A stretch of DNA of 64,000 bases, taken from assembly GCA_965178125.1 (NCBI GenBank), contig OZ237752.1, positions 1-64,000 of the forward strand. The letters run 5' to 3'. Positions 34,320 through 44,667 of this stretch are shown in pieces. The stretch's first letter is position 1. The number at the start of each line of letters is the position of its first letter. Source of the DNA: Bilabrum cf. latius (lineage: Eukaryota; Bigyra: Bicosoecida; Bigyra; Bicosoecida). The position numbers and the translations under genes were made by a program. A model generated the notes under the pieces. That model did no database searches. It saw only the letters and a program-made list of their open reading frames with translations, and was not told where the DNA came from.

Positions 34320-36116
34320 ATGGCGATCAAGAAGCAGAAATACGACGATTTCCCGCCATGGTTCCCACATGCTGCCGTTCCGCCATACCTGCACGTTGCA
34401 TGGTGGTTCTTTTTCTACCACCTCTTCATATTGCCCGTTTGGGCTCCACTGCAGTTCGCCTTGTTCGGTAGGCCCCCGCTCCTTCACAAGGCTGAGAAAG
34501 ACGGGCGGCATTCTGTCTACGGCTACACATGTAGATCACTTTTCTATACCTTGGTGAAGGAGCTGCACGATGGTGAAGGCAGCAAATCGGGCCGTGCACC
34601 GCCAGGCGTCGGCCTAGCCGCAACAGGTGCCGACGAAGGTGCCACCAGTGGAGCTGAGCTGCACCAGCTTTCTTCAAATAGTGGTGGTATGGCACGGAGT
34701 TACGGGCGCAAAACGGCCTCGGTGACTACATCCCCGGGAACGGAGGCGTCAGCGGGCAAGTGGGCGTCCGAGGGGGCTGAAGCCTCAGCCCCGCACGCGT
34801 GGTCGTGCCGGGGCAAGAAAATCCTAGTGTCCCCACTCATGCATAGGAACGGCTTCCTGGCTGTCATGCAGAATGCCTGCAAGGACGACCCCAGTCGCCT
34901 GATTAGCGTGGATTTGGACGTCAACCCCGACTGCACTGGGTCCTGGCGGCTGGTGGTGCCCGATGGCAGCGGTGGCAGCTCTGCGCTCCCCGAGCCCAGC
35001 GAGGTGGGCATGATTGTCATCACGCACATGTTTGGCGTCAGGTATGGAGTCGATTGGTGCGAGCCGTACCGCAGGGCAGGTGCCCTCATCGTGGAGGACA
35101 CGGTGCAGGGCGGGCCGTACACGCGGTGGAAGGCGCAGCCGGGCATCGACGTGAGCCTCTTCTCGGCAGGGTAGGACAAGCTGCCCACTGCCATGGGAGG
35201 GGGCATCATGGCGACACACTCGCAGGCCCTGGCCAAGGCCGTGGCCGATCGCGTGGAGGCCTATCCGCAGGAGACGGTGCTGCAGCGGCTGTGGTTCATG
35301 CTTCTCAAGGTCCCCACTTTCCTGCTGTATAACCAGCCCTGGTTTCTGGTGGGGTTCTCCATGCTGCTGCGGGTGCTGGGCAAGACCCTATTTGACACAG
35401 CGCACGCGTACCGGAAGGCCAACAGCGGCTTCGACCACGACAACTTCGAGCGGGCCCCGTCCGCCGGTCTCCTCCTTGGCCTGCAGCAGCGGTTCACCAA
35501 CCCGCTGCAGGACTTCGAGAACACCGCCATGGCCCACCGCAAGAGGCTCAGGCAGGGGCTATCACCCGAGGCCAGGGCGTTCTTCTTCCCCTGGTACCAG
35601 GCCACCGGGCTGGGGCAGGACGGGACGGACCCGTCCCCCCCCACTGCGGAGCGCAGCCCGGCAGAGGGGGGCATGCAGGAGCTGAGCGCGCCCAATGACG
35701 CGGGGGCGGGCGAGGACAGGTGGTGCAACCCCAGCGAGGACCTGTGCATCTACCAGCACGTGCACGTGGGCGAGGACAGGCTGGGCTTCCTGCGGCAGCT
35801 CCAGGCCGCAGGGTTCATCGTGACGCACCAGCAGACGTGGGCGGCCCAGGACGCGGATCGGTGGTGCAAGGTGCTGGGCCGCATGTGCCTCATGCCTGCG
35901 CCCGTGGCTTTGAGCGGGAGCAGCATCGATGCAATGGCGGGTGCGATGGAGCAGTGGTTCAGTGATGAGTGCCAGCGGCTCGAGAGGGAGGGTAGGGTGC
36001 AGTGGGGGGCCACTGGGGCTGGCGGGGGCAAGGGCAAGGGCAAGGGCAAGGGCAAGGGCAAGGGCAAGGGCAAGGGCAGGAAGCGGCGAGGATCTAGGGG
36101 CGGCTCGCAGGGGTGA
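34320..36116 (+). CDS. DegT/DnrJ-like PLP-dependent protein with membrane segments (598 aa, 1 UAG)
   Basis: Intronless, ATG 34320 to TGA 36116. The core resembles PLP-fold aminotransferases of the DegT/DnrJ/EryC1 type: MIVITHMFGVRYG, then LIVEDTVQGG, whose Asp would hold the PLP ring nitrogen. Next comes DVSLFSAG-Q-DKLPTAMGGGIM, which carries the Schiff-base Lys. The UAG at 35172-35174 is exactly the residue before DK in this motif, so reading it as Gln is needed to keep the active site. There is a hydrophobic N-terminal segment (HVAWWFFFYHLFILPVWAP) and another after the PLP motif (WFMLLKVPTFLLY), unusual for soluble family members. The end is a Gly-Lys repeat tail from a hexanucleotide repeat. 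Substrate unknown. Confidence 0.7.
36026..36079 (+). repeat. GGCAAG hexanucleotide microsatellite (coding)
   Basis: About nine copies of GGCAAG inside the 3' end of the DegT/DnrJ-like gene, translating to a Gly-Lys repeat before a final Arg/Gly-rich end. Length variation between strains would change only the tail. Confidence 0.9.
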
Positions 36117-36301
36117 TGCTTGGCACTGGCTGTGCCTCATAATCGCTGCTCATAATGCACCGTGCGTTTATCCAGGCGCATGTCTTGGCGCATGCATGCT
36201 GCTTGCTGCTGCCACGTCGCAAGTGGCAGACTCGGAATCTCACGGCCCAACATTCGCCCGGCTGGTCTGAGCCTACACTTGAACCAAAAAGGCCGCAAAG
36301 A

Positions 36302-36884
36302 ATGGAAGCCCTTAAGCCTATTCTAATTGACCCTCTTTTCTGCCTAGCTGCATTCTCTGGGTGAGTTTCCCTTTCGTGCGAAAAGTTTGTAGCTAGGTGA
36401 CGGCAGCAGACCAAATCCAAATGCGCGTTCAAAAGAGTTGGTTCGCAGGATGGTCTTGGTGCCCCACTTCATCAAAGGCTTTACGATTTTCTTTTCGGAT
36501 AAAGGGTACAACAATATTGACCCGCGGAAAGGAGCCGAGGCTGCCATCAAGAGACTCAACGATGCGGACGACGCAAGCAAGAAAGCGACGGCTCGGTTCA
36601 TATCTCGCTGCATTGGCTGCCACCAGAATTCTTGGGAGGCTCTTGCATTTTTTGCAGCGGGTGTGCTCGCAGTGAAGGCGGTGGGCCTTGATGGGGATCT
36701 GGTCAAGCAGCTAAGCCTCGCGTTCCTTGCGGTTCGAGCCGTTTATATTGCGCTCTATCTCGGGGGCACGTCAAGGCCGGTCGCAGGAGCGAGGTCTATT
36801 GTATGGGCTGCAGGCACCGTGATTTCGTTCACTCTGATGATTCTTGCGGCTCGCAAGGCAACCGCTGACGAGGCGTCATCGTGA
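36302..36884 (+). CDS. MAPEG-like integral membrane protein (164 aa, 2 exons)
   Basis: Exons 36302-36360 and 36449-36884 across an 88-nt intron (GTGAG / GTTCGCAG). Joining gives LFCLAAFSG-MVLVPHFIKGF, and the stop is TGA. Four hydrophobic segments and the central CIGCHQNSWEALAFFAAGVLAV, with a later LAFLAVRAVYIALYL, resemble the MAPEG family (membrane-associated proteins in eicosanoid and glutathione metabolism), where R/H-x-N-x-x-E is the key element. About 150-165 aa is a normal length. It belongs to the less characterised bacterial- or protist-like branch, so enzymatic activity (glutathione transferase or peroxidase) is not proven. No UAG. Confidence 0.75.
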
Positions 36885-37087
36885 CTAGCTCCCCGCCGAA
36901 GATTCGCAGTGTGTGAACCTGGGGGAAGCCCTACCTCCAACTTGGATAGTTGATTGAACTACCGAGACTCATACTGCGATGTACGCATGCGCGCAGCTCA
37001 CGCGCAACCACCTCGCGATGAATTGCAACGGCCACGCTGTGCTCGCTCGCTCCGACAGATCCTCCCAGACGCTCTGTGCTAATAAAC

Positions 37088-38826
37088 TCACTTCCCGCTG
37101 CCGCTGCTCGCAGCCGCACCTTCGCCTTCCCCTCCACTAGCACCTGCTGCGGTCTTGCTCTCCACCCCAGCCCTGCCCTTGCCATCCCCCCCGGCGCCCT
37201 TCTGCATGGTTGCAATGGCCCCCATCATCCCCCCGCCCTCGCCCAGGTCGGCCCCCAGCGCCCGCGCCACCTGCTCCATGTCCTTGTCCCCGCGCCCGCA
37301 CATGTTCACCAGCACCCTCTTCCCCGGGCCCAGCTCCTTGGCAAGCAGCATGGCGTGCGCGATGGCATGGGATGGCTCCAGCGCGGGGATGATGCCCTCG
37401 CACTTGGACAGGGCCTGCAGCGCGCCGAGGGCCTCCTTGTCCGTCACAGACACGTACTCGGCCCGCCCAATGTCCTTCAGGAACGAGTGCTCGGGGCCCA
37501 CGCCGGGGTAGTCCAGCCCCGCGCTGATGCTGTGCGTCTCCGTGATCTGCCCGTCGCCGTCCTGCAGCAGGTAGGTCCTCGTGCCGTGCAGCACCCCGGG
37601 GGACCCAGCCGACAGCGTGCTCGAGTGCTTGCCCGTGCCCACCCCATCCCCGCCCGCCTCCACGCCCACGAGGCGCACCTCCTTGTCCCCCACGAAGCCC
37701 TCGAACATCCCGATGGCGTTGCTGCCGCCCCCCACGCACGCCACCACCGCGTCCGGAAGCACCCCTGCCTGCTTGAGCATCTGTGCCCTGGCCTCCCTCC
37801 CGATCACCGACTGCAGGTCACGCACGATGGAGGGGAAGGGGTGCGGCCCGATGGCCGACCCGATGATGTAGTGCGTGGTCTCCACGTTCGTCACCCAGTC
37901 CCGCAGCGCCTCGTTGATTGCGTCCTTGAGCGTGCGGCTGCCCGACTCGACCCCCACCACGCTGGCGCCCAGCATGCGCATGCGGAACACGTTGAGCGCC
38001 TGTCTCTGCATGTCCTCCGCCCCCATGTACACGGTGCAGTCCAGGTCCAGCAGGGCGCAGGCAGTGGCGGTGGCCACGCCGTGCTGGCCTGCCCCCGTCT
38101 CGGCGATGATGCGGCGCTTGCCGATGCGCTTGGCCAGCAGCCCCTGCCCCAGGGCGTTGTTGATCTTGTGCGCCCCCGTGTGCGCGAGCTCTTCCCGCTT
38201 CAACCAGATCTCCGCGCCGCCGACCTGGTCGGAGAACCGCCTAGCCAGGTACATGGGAGTGGGGCTGCGAGGGGGGCGGGAGAGGAGATGGCAATGGGTG
38301 GGGGTGGCGGAGCAGTTACACGCTTCAAGCTACTCAAACACTCTCAAGAGATAGCGATAGCCACCAGGTTCGCATGACAAAACCGGCAAGCATCGGATGA
38401 CGGGGCGCTGTTGTGGCGCCGTAGCCGTGACGTACCCGCCTCCACTGAGTTTCGTACCGCCGGCACAGTCAATGGCGCGGCATCTCACCGTCCAATGTAA
38501 TCGCGCCCAAGAGTCTCGAACTCTTCGCGAAACTTCGGGTCCTTGCTAGCTTCCACGTACAGCGTTTCTAGCTGTTCGTGGGCCCGCATCAGTGTCTCGG
38601 GGATGAATCGCCCGCCAAAGTCGCCGAAGCGAGATTTGAGAGCCGCTTCATCCTCATAGATAGGCGGCGCATTAGTGATTTCCAACACAGGGTTGTCGAT
38701 GTGAACAACCTTGTAGCGCTCCGTGCCGGCGTCGATGGCGGCCTGCGTTTCAGCAGTCAGAGGAACATCCTTTGTGACCGCGATTGGTGCCGACGAGACC
38801 TTTGACTCTTCCGAACTAGCTGACAT
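37088..38826 (-). CDS. TRPB: Tryptophan synthase beta chain (504 aa, 2 exons)
   Basis: PLP enzyme joining indole and serine to make tryptophan. Minus-strand exons 38826-38489 and 38264-37088, with a 224-nt intron (GTGAG / CCTCGCAG), rebuild [15 protein letters not shown] at the junction. Stop TGA. The PLP Lys lies in [17 protein letters not shown], followed by [17 protein letters not shown] and the phosphate-binding [13 protein letters not shown]. Substrate-side motifs such as [16 protein letters not shown] are intact. It is a stand-alone beta subunit without a fused alpha domain. There is no clear plastid transit peptide: the N-terminus ([17 protein letters not shown]) is short. A Gly/Ala/Ser-rich tail of about 40 residues follows the catalytic domain. 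No in-frame UAG. Confidence 0.96.
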
Positions 38827-39022
38827 TTGTAATATTCGCGTGCAGATACAAGTAATAAGGGCAAAATGTCCTTCAAAAGGCCTCTAGAGTGCAAAGATCG
38901 ACCGGGCGCAACCTTTCCCGTGGTTGGACCCGGAGCGAAATATTTCATGGACTGTGCTGCCGCTACCGCAGGAAACACTGTGTCCCACGGTACCCCAACC
39001 AATTTCACGCGCTCACACTCCC

Positions 39023-41398
39023 TTACGCGTATTGTGGGGCCATGCTGGATGCATCTGCGCCCTGGATGGCAGCCTGCAGCGCCGCCTCGGCCCGCAGCCC
39101 CGGGTCCACGGTCACCTTCCTGAGCTTGTGCGCATCATTGTTGAGCCGCAGCGTGTAGGCCAGCTTGGCCAGGATCTGTCTCCGCTCGAAAGGGGAAGAT
39201 GCGATGTACCTCACGGTCACAGGCGCAGCCCCCGCCCTGGTGTCTTCCTGGAAGGAGATGGCGAAGGCCAGCTGCGACTCGAGAGGGGCCACCCCCGACG
39301 AGGACAGCCCTCCCGCGGGGGAGGCGGCCTAAGCAGCCGCCCTGGCCCGCGCCTCCAGGAGCGCCCGGGCAGCGGCCGCGGGTGGATCTGGCACGATGAC
39401 CCTGGCGATCTGGGTCACGAGCCTCTCCCTGTTCCTCGTGGAGGAGGAGCCCATCCTCGACTTGGACGGGTCTTTCTCGTTCGTGACTCGCAACAGGTCC
39501 AGCCCAAGCAGACGCTCCTGCCTGCGCCCGAACGCGTTCACCTTCAGCACCCTCCACTCCTGGAACCGACTCGCCGTCACGATGTCGAAGGCCAGCTCCC
39601 GCTCCCTCTCCTCCTCCTCCTCCTCGCCGCCGTCCTCGCCGCCCCCGACCCCTCCTCCAGAGTCAGCCCCGGGGCCCTTGCCCGCCCGTGCACCAGACCC
39701 GCCCTCCCCGCCGCTGGAGCTTGCGCCACCGTGCGCTGCACCCGCACCGCCCGCCCCCGCGCTCGCCCTGCTCCCCCGCTTGCCCTGACCCAGCGCCTCC
39801 GCCACTGCCTCTGCCGCCCTCGTTGCTGTGATGGCGGCCGAGGCAGCGGGCACCCCCGGCGCGTCCTGAAAGGCCCTCCGCCGCAGACCCACCTGCGCGA
39901 CCCCCCGCCGGAGCAGCGACTCGGCCAGCACGTCGGGGCCCAGCGAGCGCGAGGGCGTCCTCAGCACCGCCTGGTCAGCCTCGGTCAGCCTGAGCTCGTA
40001 CGTTGCCCGGAACAGCGACAGCTTCAGCTGCGCCGCCAGCGCCTCGAGGAGGCCCCTCACCGTCGTACCCCGCAGCACGGCCACGGGCAGCTGCACGCCA
40101 GAGGGCGCCCCGCCCGCCGTGGACTGCCTCCGCCGCACCAGCGCACCCGGACCACCCGCGCCCGGCCCCTCCATCGCCTCCGCCGCCCTGGCCGCCGCCT
40201 GGATGGCCTCGTCCCCCGCGATGGACCGGGGAACAACCACCTGGAGGGTGCCCACGAACAGGGGCACGGGGGGCGACCGGCCCGAGCCAGTCGAGGCCCG
40301 CCCCGCGCTCCCGTGCCCGGACCCCCGGGGACTGCCTGCCCCGTCCGTCCCCGCACCGGCTCCTCCATCCGCCCCGCCGGCATAGGCCGCCGCTGCCGCC
40401 GCGATCCTGGCCTGCTTGGCTGCCTGCGCCCTCCTCGCCTCGAAGGCCGCCAGCGCCCCGTCGATCTCCACCAGGCAGTACTCGTTCCCTCCCACGCCCG
40501 AGGAGGAGAAGTGGCGCATGCGGCGGTCCCTCTCCAGCGCTGGGAAATCCAGGTCCGGCTCCCCACCGTGCTCGTGCATCCGAAGCTCGTAGCACCACGC
40601 GTCCCCGGGGAGCACGATGGGGGGGGGACCCCCACTCGGGGGACCGACCCCCTGGGTGGACGGGGCCACACCCGCCCCCTCCTTTCCTCCCCGCGGCCCC
40701 GCCCCGTCCCCGTGGGTTCCCGCACCGGCCACCCCCTGCCCCGGCCCGCCCGCCCCTGCCCCTGTCCCTGTCCCTGCTCCCACTCCCGACTGCCCCTGCC
40801 CCTGCCGGTCCCTCCTCGCCGTCCGCAGCACCTCGTCGATGCAGTCGTGAACCGTGGCGCGCTCCCTGACTCGAACCCGCAGAGGGAATCGGTCGGGCAA
40901 AAACACGGTCAAAAAGACCGAGGGAGCCAGGTTGCGCTGCAGCAGGCTGCGCTGGGAGCCGGCGGCAGCGTCCGAGGACGGTGCGCCTGACGGGGTAGCT
41001 CCGCCTGAAGCCGTAGGGTCGGTTCCGCCTGCTGTGCCGACGCGTTCCTTTGATAGTGCCAATCGGGGCGGGACGCTCTTCGTGGATCCACCGACGTGAT
41101 TCTTTGGTTCGCTTGCCGGCCGCTCTACGTCGGCTTTTGGGACGGTTGCTGGTGATTCTGTCTTCCTGTCACCGGCGGCGCCCCGCTGCCAGCGTTCGCT
41201 GCAGCGAATAGCGTCTAAATCTCGCACATACCCTTGTCGCGATACTGTCGTTGGCATCACGTGGTCGGCATAGGCCCCGGCGTGCGGAATATCACCAAAG
41301 AGAAGCATCTCCTCTGGAGAGGGGAGCGACTGGTGATAGCGCCCAGTCTGCATGAAACCTAATATGGAATCTAGCTCATATCTTGAAGAAAAATTCAT
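39023..41398 (-). CDS. SIN1: SIN1/AVO1-type TORC2 subunit (791 aa, 1 UAG)
   Basis: Scaffold that brings AGC-kinase substrates to TOR complex 2. Frame from ATG 41398 to TAA 39023-39025, crossing UAG at 39329-39331 (RARAAA-Q-AASPAGG). Domains in family order: a conserved N-terminal segment; a CRIM-like region near residue 270 (YELRMHEHGGEPDLDFPALE with NEYCLVEIDGAL); a Ras-binding-like region near 440-495 (VLRGTTVRGLLEALAAQLKL); and a C-terminal PH-like domain from about 600 (ITASRFQEWRVLKVNAFGRR-like strands to APVTVRYIASSPFERRQILA). The last PH strands lie after the UAG, so a UAG stop would cut the domain. The Ala/Gly-rich linkers are long. Land plants and most green algae lack SIN1, which is informative for placing the organism. 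Confidence 0.8.
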
Positions 41399-41523
41399 CG
41401 CGGATGGCTGCTGTTGGAAGCGAAAATTATAGCCTGGAAAAAAACATCACGCTATAATGCAGAATCGTGATTATCAAGAATGCGTGTGTGTACTTGGCTC
41501 AGTCCTTACACGCAAGCTTAAGC

Positions 41524-42347
41524 ATGGCATCTGCTAGCGCCGCTGGTGAAGATATGATCACACTTGTCAGCTAGGTAAGCAACCTGCAACGGCTCCCAAT
41601 CCCCCTTGGAAGACAGCCTTGTTGCGACGCTCACTCCGTGGTGGCGATCGATACCGATTGTGCTGGTTCGCAGGAAGGAGAAAACTTCGAGATCCCTAGA
41701 TCTGTCGGGAGCATGTCTGTGTTGATTTCCACCATGACAGAGGACGGAGGTAAGCCTGCGGAGTTCAGCGGAGCACGCACGGTCAAACAGATGCGAGCAG
41801 GCTGCCTGCTTCTTGCGATTTGAAATGCAATCGCATCGCCGTGGCATGCAAATTTCTGCTCTCATTCTTGTTGCAGATGATGAGGAAGAGGTGCCTCTGA
41901 TGGAGGTGAAGAAGGACATCCTGGCCAAGGTAATCGAATACATGACGCATTACAAGGATCAGAAGCCTGCCGAAATCGAGAAGGTGGGTCCAAACAAACC
42001 GTCGTATTTCTTTTCAAGTATGTGACCATCAGCTGAAGCGTTGTCAATGTGCTACCACCTGTTCGTCCGCCTCGCAGCCGCTCAAGAGCAGCAACCTGGC
42101 ATCGGTGGTGGGCGAGTGGGACGCAAACTTTGTCGACCTGCCGCAGGAGACCCTGTTTGAGCTTATTTTGGCAGCCAACTACATGGATATCAAGCCGCTC
42201 CTGGATTTGGCCTGTGCCAAGGTAGCATCGATGATCAAGGGCAAGAAGCCCGAGGAGATTAGGAAGACGTTCAACATTGTGAACGATTTCACGCCCGAGG
42301 AGGAAAGGCAGGTCCGAGAGGAGAACAAGTGGGCTGAGGATGCCTGA
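41524..42347 (+). CDS. SKP1: SKP1, SCF ubiquitin-ligase adaptor (167 aa, 4 exons, 1 UAG)
   Basis: Links CUL1 to F-box proteins. Exons 41524-41574, 41674-41749, 41877-41983 and 42078-42347; introns 99, 127 and 94 nt; stop TGA. The UAG at 41572-41574 is the last codon of exon 1 and gives [16 protein letters not shown], where SKP1 proteins have a short loop (usually S-D/Q-G/E). The BTB-like half has [23 protein letters not shown]. The C-terminal F-box-binding half is textbook: [26 protein letters not shown], then a Cys-Ala-Lys segment, [22 protein letters not shown] and NKWAED. It is the most intron-rich gene in the window. Confidence 0.95.
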
Positions 42348-42514
42348 GAAGCATACATTCCAACTTTGATAAACTGCCCACACACTCTAAAAACAAAGCA
42401 AAGTCTGTCGAGCGTGAAATTTCGAATTTACTGCACTGTGGTGCAGCTCAGGTCCGTTTTAGTGGACTCATTTGGACTTCGTTTGCTCGCTCTAATGCTG
42501 ACCTACAGCTGATT

Positions 42515-44605
42515 ATGGAGTGCCCGCAAGTAGTACTCTTGATTGATACCCGAGAAGTGATCCGAAAGTCGTCTCGAAATCTCTTTCACCTCAAACTACG
42601 TGACAGCGGCGTCGAGGCCGAGACTAGGCAGCTTGCTCTCGGTGACTTCTAGTGGGTGGTGCGGTGCCGCGAGAAACGTTCAGAACCTATAGTTGAGTAT
42701 GTTACAGATTTTATAGTGGAGCGCAAGACCGTGAATGATTTGGAGGGATCAATTGTAGACGGCAGGTATGAGGAGCAGAAAGTAAGGCTGCGGGCGTGCC
42801 CCTGTCGCAAGGTCATGTACCTCGTAGAGGGCAACCTCACTGCAAGACGTCTAGGCAAAGACGCTATCGAATCGGCTCTGGCATCAACGGTGGGTATAAG
42901 CGGCTTGCACGTGCGCCACGCCGACTCAACGGATGACGCAATTCGACTCCTCGCCTCGATGCATCGCGCGATCCGGGGCGAGGTGCTCCGGCAGTGGGCA
43001 GAGACAGTCGGGAGCGAACCCGCCTCCATTCCAGCGACAGCCAGCAGCAGCAGCAGCAGCAGCAGCCGCCCCACGCCCTGGTCCATGTCTGCCCCTCGCT
43101 CAGGAGACGGCTGGTCCCGCTGGACCCGATGGCTCCGGGGCTGGCTCCCCCCGCTGCCACTGCCACTGGCATCTCCCTCTCTTGCACCCGCTCCTGGCTC
43201 TGCCCCTGGCCCAATGCACTACGCAGCCTTCGCGCGGGAGTACTCGCGGGGCTCCTCCCGGCGCTCCCTGCTGCAGTGCTGGGCCGCCATGCTGCGGCAG
43301 GTCCCCGGCTGCAGTGCTCCCCGTGCCCAGGCAGTGCTGGCCAGGTGGGCCACTCCCAGGGCGCTTCTCCGGCGGGTTCAACAGGTCGGTAGCGAGGAGT
43401 TCGCCACGGAGGTGCAGGCCCTGCAGTCGGAGGGCAAGGCGGGGAGAAGGCGGCTGGGGCCTGCGCTGGCCCGTGCCCTGGTGGCAGCTGTAGGGCACTG
43501 CGAGGCGGCTCCTTGCAGCCACGGCAGTGAGGGCTCGTCCTCGTTCTAGTCGTCCTCATCCTCTCAGCCGTCATTGACACCCGCGGGTGGCAAATTTTCA
43601 GCACCGCATGCACCCGGCCACGCAACGCCTGATGCACCCATCAGCCCAGCCAGTAACAGCAGTCAATGCAGTAGGAGCGACAGCGATGAAGACGAGTGCA
43701 GTGCCGAGAGCGCGGGCAGCTTCAGCGGTGCACACGCCCCTTTGCGGTAGAGGCTTCTGCACCGCCGAAAGCCCCAGCAGGCCAAACGCCAGGCAGGGGG
43801 CGAGCCGTCTCAGTCTCCTTCCAAGCGTCCTGCTGGCAGCTCGGAGGGCCCTGCAATGAAGGCAAGGCGGCCTGGGCCACCACCTCTGTCGCCTCCCCTG
43901 CTATCGAGTGGGTCATAGGAGACTGCCGCCAGCAGCAGCAGCAGCAGTAGTAGCAGCAGCAGCGAATTGGATGACTCCGGTATGCGCATCCCAGGCGAGG
44001 GTGACACGAATGCGAGGTCACCGATGGCCGCCTATGGCCAAGGAACAGGCATGGTGGTGGACCTGTGTTCCCCAGATAGCATGCCCCCGAGCGGCTCCAT
44101 GTCCAGGTCGAGGAAGAGGCACAGACCGCAGGGCGGGAACAGCCACAGGCACAACAGCGCCACCGCTGGGTCTATGCGGAGCCCGCCGTTCGAGCAGATG
44201 CACCCATCCGGACAGGCGAGGCCAAGCAGGGGTCAATCCTCGCGGCATTCCAAGCGCAGGCGAACTAGTGATGGCCCCTCCTCGCCCCTGGGCTCCCCCT
44301 CTGCCGGGGCGGAGATCGAGATCGACCTGTGCACGCCCAGCACGCGAGCCAGCACGCGAGGCACGGCCACCACCGGGAGGGCATCCATGCCCATTGCATC
44401 CGGTGGCAGGGGGTCAGCGAAGAGCATCCCCGCGAGGAGCACCGGTCGCAGGCCGGGCGCATCAGGCCGCACAGGGGCAGCGGGGCCCGGCAGCACTCGT
44501 GCCCACACCAGTGAAAACTCACCGGCCCTGGCCCGAAAGGTCTAGTTCGGAGACGGGGAGGCGGGCAGTCCGGGAGAGCCCCAGCGCTCCCCTCACGGCG
44601 TGTAA
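42515..44605 (+). CDS. MUS81: MUS81-type structure-specific endonuclease (696 aa, 5 UAG)
   Basis: Endonuclease that cuts branched DNA. The N-terminal ERCC4 nuclease domain starts almost at the ATG: VVLLIDTREVIR, LALGDF-Q-WVVRC, the catalytic ERKTVND in DFIVERKTVNDLEGSI, and DGRYEEQKVRL with KVMYLVEGNL. A helix-hairpin-helix region follows (residues about 250-295, MLRQVPGCSAPRAQAVL), then a disordered Ser/Arg/Pro-rich tail of about 350 residues. UAG codons at 42650 (in the nuclease motif), 43547, 43748, 43916 and 44543 are read through; the stop is TAA 44603-44605. The usual N-terminal HhH domain of MUS81 is absent from this frame. It may be encoded by an upstream exon I did not find, since the 42501-42508 sequence ends in a CAG acceptor-like site. 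Confidence 0.82.
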
Positions 44606-44667
44606 TCCCAAGCTGCCTGCAACTCGAAAACAGCCACATGCACTCACGCTCATCACACAGCAAGCAG

